Shown here piece after piece: positions 60,020 through 64,000 of a stretch of DNA of 64,000 bases. The position numbers and the translations under genes were made by a program. The notes under the pieces were generated by a model. That model was not told the DNA's origin, ran no database searches, and saw only the letters and a program-made list of their open reading frames with translations. Where the stretch lies: contig JBJXFF010000012.1 in NCBI GenBank assembly GCA_046153945.1, positions 72,674 to 136,673 on the forward strand, given 5' to 3'. Every line of letters starts with the position of its first letter. The stretch's first letter is position 1. The DNA is from SXOA01 sp046153945. Lineage in GTDB: Bacteria; Planctomycetota; Planctomycetia; Pirellulales; Pirellulaceae.

Positions 60020-61285
60020 TCACCTTAGGAGTGGAATTACCACGAACAGGGTGAAAACAAAGAACAGGGTCAAGAGAAACCATTCGCGAGCCAGCAACGG
60101 GAGACGCGTCGGATTGGCCCCCAGCTTCCGCAAATGGTGATTGAGCGCTTCGCGAATCTCGGCGGCTCGGCCCCCAAAAAGTCTTCGCGACCAGGCGCCG
60201 AGCGAGGGGCCTCGCTCCCCCAGCAAGTACGGCTGCCAGTTGGGCAGGAAGGCGAGGAACATCGCCTGTCCCACCCGCCCCGGCAAGATATGCGGCACAT
60301 GGGTGGCGGCTCGTGTGCGCCACATCTGATAGGCAACTCCCCGGTCCCGCGGCGGAAGGTAAATGAGAATCTTTCGCGGATCACACGTCTTCACCAAGTG
60401 CTCCATTTCCCACCAAAATCCCTCCGTGCTCCCCATGCGAAGAATTACCAGCGTTGAGGAATCGACCAGGTTGGCGACGACGTTCTGCCAGTCATCACCC
60501 GAGACATACAGCCGGGCCGCCCCGAGCGGCGGCAATCGTTCGCTCGGCTGGCCAATGGCGACCAACGGACGAAAGTCCTTAACAGCCAAAGCTAGGGCCT
60601 GTTCGGTCGTCTGGTTGGCCAACGGGCCGAAAAACAGCATCTTGATGAGGCTGCCAATGTTGCCCCGGTCGAACAGGCCGGCATCGGACTTGAAGGAGCG
60701 AAGGTACAAAATGGGCCTGCGCCTATCTCGCCGGAGCATGGTCTCCGCCCGCGGAGCAATGCTGCGCAGGCCCGTGAGGAAGACGAGCATCGACACGAAC
60801 AAGATCGCTATTCCCCCCACGAACAGAACGATTAACAGCACCGGGTCCCCACTCCTTCCGGAAATTTGCGTGAGCCAATTTCCCACTAGGCTGAGAAATG
60901 GACCTCCGACCAGACAGACGCCGCCAAAAATCCAGCGGTTGAGGGCTTTCGAGGGCCGTTCGTATTCGATGTACTTGCCTAAGATCTCGTGAAAGTCAAA
61001 CGGCAGGCGTCTTTTGCGGCGACCAAAGGAAATCTGCGTCACCACATAGGCGATGGCCCCGAGCGCCGCGAAGCGAAACGGCCCTGAAAGCGAGCTCAGA
61101 ATCCAGGCCAGAGTTCCGAAGAAACCCTCCTTCATGTGTCTGGTCCCCATCAGTGTCTCCGGGAGACCTAGAAAGCCCTGCAGGATGCCCATGACAACAA
61201 CGCATGTGGCCAGCCAGCGAATCACCGTCAGCAGGGGAGAGACACTCCTGTTCGCCATTCGTGTGGCTCCACCATTTCCGCTCAT
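60020..61285 (-). CDS. Multi-span membrane protein with a conserved YLRSF-type soluble domain
   Basis: 421 residues. Membrane helices: about 17-39, 54-86, 118-137, 148-172 and one at the very end (402-420). The soluble part between (about 185-330) has RRPILYLRSFKSDAG, FRPLVAIGQPSERLPPLG, ARLYVSGDDWQNVVANLV and STEGFWWEMEHLV. From memory this block recurs in uncharacterised bacterial proteins and resembles TIR/SLOG-type nucleotide-binding folds in strand order, but I cannot assign it. It follows a small membrane-protein gene after 18 bases, so they form an operon. Confidence 0.7.
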   Translation of the reverse strand: MSGNGGATRMANRSVSPLLTVIRWLATCVVVMGILQGFLGLPETLMGTRHMKEGFFGTLAWILSSLSGPFRFAALGAIAYVVTQISFGRRKRRLPFDFHEILGKYIEYERPSKALNRWIFGGVCLVGGPFLSLVGNWLTQISGRSGDPVLLIVLFVGGIAILFVSMLVFLTGLRSIAPRAETMLRRDRRRPILYLRSFKSDAGLFDRGNIGSLIKMLFFGPLANQTTEQALALAVKDFRPLVAIGQPSERLPPLGAARLYVSGDDWQNVVANLVDSSTLVILRMGSTEGFWWEMEHLVKTCDPRKILIYLPPRDRGVAYQMWRTRAATHVPHILPGRVGQAMFLAFLPNWQPYLLGERGPSLGAWSRRLFGGRAAEIREALNHHLRKLGANPTRLPLLAREWFLLTLFFVFTLFVVIPLLR

Positions 61286-61303
61286 GGCAATGCCTGCTCC
61301 CCA

Positions 61304-61633
61304 TTAACCGATGGCCAGATCATGGGCTTGATCGCGGGCGATCCGCACCAGCACGAGCAAGGTTGCTCCATAGCAGAAGTGAACCAACGGATCGGTGCAG
61401 ACTACCAAAGTGCCGTCGATGAACGCGCGAACCTGCTGGGCAACCGACTTGGCAGGCTTGGCAGTGCCGCCCGTTGATCCGCTGGAATCGCTGGAGCGTC
61501 CTGCGTCTGTGGAAGCAGGCGTTGGCTCGGCGTCTTGGGCCAACAAACTGACGGCATCGACCGCCTTACAGAGAAACTCCCCCGTTGCGAGCAGCATTAT
61601 GACTACCGCGATGTACTTGAACAGGTTGAGCAT
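61304..61633 (-). CDS. Small membrane protein, first partner of the YLRSF protein
   Basis: 109 residues. GGGGAG lies five bases before the ATG. Two hydrophobic helices, about 5-22 and 85-103, flank a Ser/Thr/Gly-rich linker (about 35-65), with a short amphipathic segment VAQQVRAFIDGTLVV. No domain recognised. The tight link to the gene downstream suggests that the products work together in the membrane. Confidence 0.65.
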   Translation of the reverse strand: MLNLFKYIAVVIMLLATGEFLCKAVDAVSLLAQDAEPTPASTDAGRSSDSSGSTGGTAKPAKSVAQQVRAFIDGTLVVCTDPLVHFCYGATLLVLVRIARDQAHDLAIG

Positions 61634-61680
61634 AGGAACTCCCCATTTACAACGGGCTTCCAGTTATCGAACGCCTCACC

Positions 61681-61995
61681 TCACACCCCCAGCCGTTTGA
61701 AGACGCCGAACATTTCCACCATCTCTTGTTCGAGTTCAGCCACCAATCCTGAACTCGCGGGATTCTTAGTCGCAGCCAGTTCCGCCGGAGAAGAGCCCAT
61801 GGTGAAGCCCATCGAATAACCTTCCTGCCAGGCTCGCTGCTCGACGGCGTCGGAGATGGTCGCGGGAGCGGCGGGGACTTTCGCGGGGGGAGGGGGCGTT
61901 TCCGAGTGGGTCAGCACCATTCCAGATGCCGCGCGGTCAGTCGCACCCTGGCGAAACCCGAGATTGAAAACCGCGGTGAGCTTCGCTTTGTCCAT
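61681..61995 (-). CDS. Small soluble protein of unknown function
   Basis: 104 residues. It opens with MDKAKLTAVFNLGFRQGATD, continues with a Pro/Ala linker and ends in helices (QEGYSMGFTMGSSPAEL, VAELEQEMVEMFGVFKRL). The GFRQG and EGYSMGF pair looks like two copies of a short helix-Gly pattern. It is 47 bases upstream of the small membrane protein and on the same strand, so it may head this three-gene unit. No family recognised. Confidence 0.55.
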   Translation of the reverse strand: MDKAKLTAVFNLGFRQGATDRAASGMVLTHSETPPPPAKVPAAPATISDAVEQRAWQEGYSMGFTMGSSPAELAATKNPASSGLVAELEQEMVEMFGVFKRLGV

Positions 61996-62178
61996 CCAGA
62001 ACGTCCAGTGCAGAATTGCAGGTAAAGAGACGACTCGTCCACTGTTCCAGGTTTGATTGTAGTCTCAAACGGCCCTTGGTGGCAAATTCTAACCGCCTTT
62101 GACACTTCTCGATTTCCCCCCGATACTTGAGCCTTGGCTTGCGACCCCGGGTTTCTCCTCGCGACTGCCGGCGGAATC

Positions 62179-63561
62179 ATGAATACGTTGTTCCTCCCTG
62201 AACTGCGCGAAATGCTCGCGGAGAACAACGCCCACGACCTGGAAGAGTTCTGCACCGCCCTCAACCCGGCCCGCACGGCGGAATTCATGGAGGGGCTCGA
62301 TCCAGCCGAGTCCTGGCGGGTGCTGCGGCACGCGGATTTGAAGCTCCGGGAGCAGATTTTTCTGTACCTCGGCCACGAGCGGCAGATCGCGGTCATCGAA
62401 TCGCAGGACCGGGCGGAAGTCGCGGAGCTGCTGGCCGATTTGCCCGCGGACGACCGGGTGGACCTTTTGCACGACGTCCGCGAGGAGGTGGTGGAAGAAA
62501 TCCTGCCCCTCTTGCCCGCAGATGAACGCCGAGACCTGCTGAAGCTGCGGGAGTATCCCGAGGATACGGCCGGCGCGATGATGACGACGGAAATCGCCAT
62601 GCTGGACGAGGATTTGACGGTCCGGGATGCCCTGACCGACCTTTCCCACCAGGCGGAGCACCTGGAAACCATCTACTACATCTATGTGGTCGACCACGAC
62701 CTGCACCTGCGGGGAGTCGTCTCCACCCGGCAACTCGTCTCCGCCATCGGCAAACAGCAGCAGAAGCTGGGAGAGCTGATGCGGTCGGACTTGATCACGG
62801 TCAACGCCCTCGATGACCGGGAAGAAGTCACCCGCAAGGTCGCCAAGTATGACCTTCTCGCCATCCCCGTCGTCGATGCCCAGCGGCGGCTGGTGGGGAT
62901 CATCACGCACGATGACGTGCTCGATGCTTTTCGGGAAGAAGCGACCGAAGACGCCCAACAACTGGCCGGTGTTGCCCCCCTCACCGAAAGCTACCTCAAG
63001 ACCGACGTCTTCACGCTCGCCTGGAAGCGGGGAATCTGGTTGACGATTCTGTTCGTCACCGCCTCGCTCACCGCCACCGCCCTCAAAGTCTTTGAAACCA
63101 AGCTGGACGAATGGCCCTGGCTGATGCTCTTCGTCCCAATGATCATGTCCAGCGGCGGCAACTCCGGAAACCAATCGGCCACGCTCATCATCACCGCCAT
63201 GACCACCAGCGACGTCAAGCTGACGGACTGGAAGCGGGTTCTCTTCCGCGAGGTGCTGGTCGGCCTGATGCTCGGCGCGGTCCTGGCGGCTTTCGGCCTG
63301 TTGCTCTCCTGGTTCATGACCCGCAACCATCCCGACGCGCAACTCCATCCCCTCTGGCCCCTCGTCATCCCCATCACGCTCGTCATTGTCGTCACCAGCG
63401 GAGCCATCACCGGCTCGCTCCTGCCGCTGATGTTCAAAAGACTGGGTCTCGACCCGGCCCTGATGAGCAACCCCTTCGTCGCCGGGATTAGTGACATCCT
63501 GGGGATCGTCATTTACATGACGGTGTCGATGACGCTGCTGGCGAAGATGAGCGGACACTGA
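62179..63561 (+). CDS. mgtE: Magnesium transporter MgtE
   Basis: 460 residues from the ATG at 62179. The MgtE order is complete: N-terminal superhelical domain with the (L/I)xxLPxxDRVDLL pattern (ADLPADDRVDLLHDV), two CBS domains (about 135-255: EDTAGAMMTTEIAMLDEDLT, VGIITHDDVLDAF) and five membrane helices with PMIMSSGGNSGNQSATLIIT and MSNPFVAGISDILGIVIYM, the ion-path segments. It is a magnesium-gated dimeric channel of the inner membrane. I see no M-box riboswitch upstream. No other transport genes adjoin. Confidence 0.95.
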   Translation: MNTLFLPELREMLAENNAHDLEEFCTALNPARTAEFMEGLDPAESWRVLRHADLKLREQIFLYLGHERQIAVIESQDRAEVAELLADLPADDRVDLLHDVREEVVEEILPLLPADERRDLLKLREYPEDTAGAMMTTEIAMLDEDLTVRDALTDLSHQAEHLETIYYIYVVDHDLHLRGVVSTRQLVSAIGKQQQKLGELMRSDLITVNALDDREEVTRKVAKYDLLAIPVVDAQRRLVGIITHDDVLDAFREEATEDAQQLAGVAPLTESYLKTDVFTLAWKRGIWLTILFVTASLTATALKVFETKLDEWPWLMLFVPMIMSSGGNSGNQSATLIITAMTTSDVKLTDWKRVLFREVLVGLMLGAVLAAFGLLLSWFMTRNHPDAQLHPLWPLVIPITLVIVVTSGAITGSLLPLMFKRLGLDPALMSNPFVAGISDILGIVIYMTVSMTLLAKMSGH

Positions 63562-63589
63562 GCGTGCCTGCATCCCGAAGGGATAACCC

Positions 63590-63810
63590 AGCAAAGCCCT
63601 GGGTCGCGAGGCTTGGCGAGCGCACCCTGGGATGATGGTTCAGTTTGGGCACTGAATCCCGAAGGGATTACCTAGTTGCGGGAGGACGGCGATTGCGGCG
63701 ACGGCGGATGGCGCGACGGCGTTCTAGGTGACCCCGTTGGGGTCCAAAGGGATATTTTGGGATACCTACCCGGGGTGCGCTCGCCAAGCCTCGCGACCCC
63801 GGGCTGGGCT
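63590..63810. repeat. Repeat region with 27-bp perfect inverted repeats and small hairpins
   Basis: A 27-base word at 63601-63627 (core GCGAGGCTTGGCGAGCGC) recurs inverted at 63773-63799. Around and between are short self-complementary words ATCCCGAAGGGAT (twice) and ACCCCGNTGGGGT (twice). No coding frame is credible. The rest, to the window end, shows nothing that I can support. Confidence 0.82.
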
Positions 63811-64000
63811 AGGTCACCCCGGTTGGGGTGCAGAGGAGACCGACCCCCTCGAGTGGAATCGTCGTCGCCGTCGGCCAGCCGTATAACGCTGCGCACCGTA
63901 TTTCCGCGATTCATCTCCTCTTGAACATGGTGCGCCAACTGGTGCGCGACATCAGGGGGTCGGGAGTCTTTGGCTGACTACGGCTGTATGAGGTGGGTGC

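Noticed and set aside
62089..63594. Open frame of 501 codons on the minus strand
   Set aside because: Antisense to mgtE, His/Gly/Asp-rich low-complexity translation.
63672..63938. Open frame of 88 codons on the minus strand near the window end
   Set aside because: It crosses the inverted-repeat region; only the first 25 residues look helical, which is not enough to support a gene.

Overview
The window looks like chromosome from a planctomycete, most probably of the Pirellulales type. The evidence is the gene content: a DUF1559 pseudopilin-like protein, a DUF1573 protein, two PSCyt-type proteins (DUF1549/DUF1553, one paired with a DUF1501 Tat protein), a BBP7 outer-membrane protein, small membrane proteins with the NPYESP or MKFSIRD start, many Tat and Sec secreted proteins of unknown role, and a tetrahydromethanopterin C1 gene (ftr). 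Shine-Dalgarno sequences are present at some genes only. I saw no rRNA, no convincing tRNA, no CRISPR array and no intact insertion sequence.

Layout. 1-6.2 kb: DUF1559 (cut by the window edge), DUF1573, a large PilM-type fusion protein and a secreted unknown. 6.3-11.8 kb, minus strand: a PSCyt/DUF1549/DUF1553 protein, an island of tiny membrane and soluble proteins, and a lone receiver domain. 12-14 kb: nrfHA for nitrite reduction to ammonium. 14.2-19.6 kb: a second small-protein pair, an FkbM methyltransferase, 5-formyl-THF cyclo-ligase next to ftr, a membrane protein and a YihY family protein. 19.6-27.7 kb: cupin, a divergent enolase, an AstE-like deacylase, a Ser/Thr kinase, csrA, BBP7 and YgfZ. 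27.8-36.2 kb: a thioredoxin-fold lipoprotein, a GGDEF protein, a CE15-like esterase, a WD40 protein and an SDR/DUF2867 protein. 36.3-41.7 kb is accessory: four tiny genes, a fasciclin protein, a two-domain adenine/cytosine-N4-type DNA methyltransferase, remnants of a broken gene, and a repeat-rich intergenic region. 41.7-64 kb: a PLP enzyme, secreted proteins, a DUF1549-DUF1501 pair, TlpA-like, a dicarboxylate symporter, a kinase, a YdjC deacetylase, a prenyltransferase-repeat protein, infC, PPC and protease-like secreted proteins, a PDZ protein, an SDR, a three-gene membrane cassette and mgtE.

The strongest unusual signals are: (1) the PilM fusion at 2420-4888, where the segment that normally ends PilM lies in front of the segment that normally begins it, so the protein reads as circularly permuted; (2) heptamer short tandem repeats at five places, all in strict 7-bp steps, one running into the kinase coding end and one forming an inverted array directly before a start codon; (3) a TGATTCA-centred repeat family shared by two intergenic regions 32 kb apart; (4) a fused dual DNA methyltransferase with a decayed gene beside it; (5) an enolase with two substituted active-site positions; (6) ftr next to a formyl-folate cyclo-ligase.

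All family names come from reading motifs and from memory of families; no searches were run. Start sites were chosen by reading signal peptides, family N-termini and ribosome binding sites, and many remain uncertain because this phylum often lacks a clear Shine-Dalgarno.
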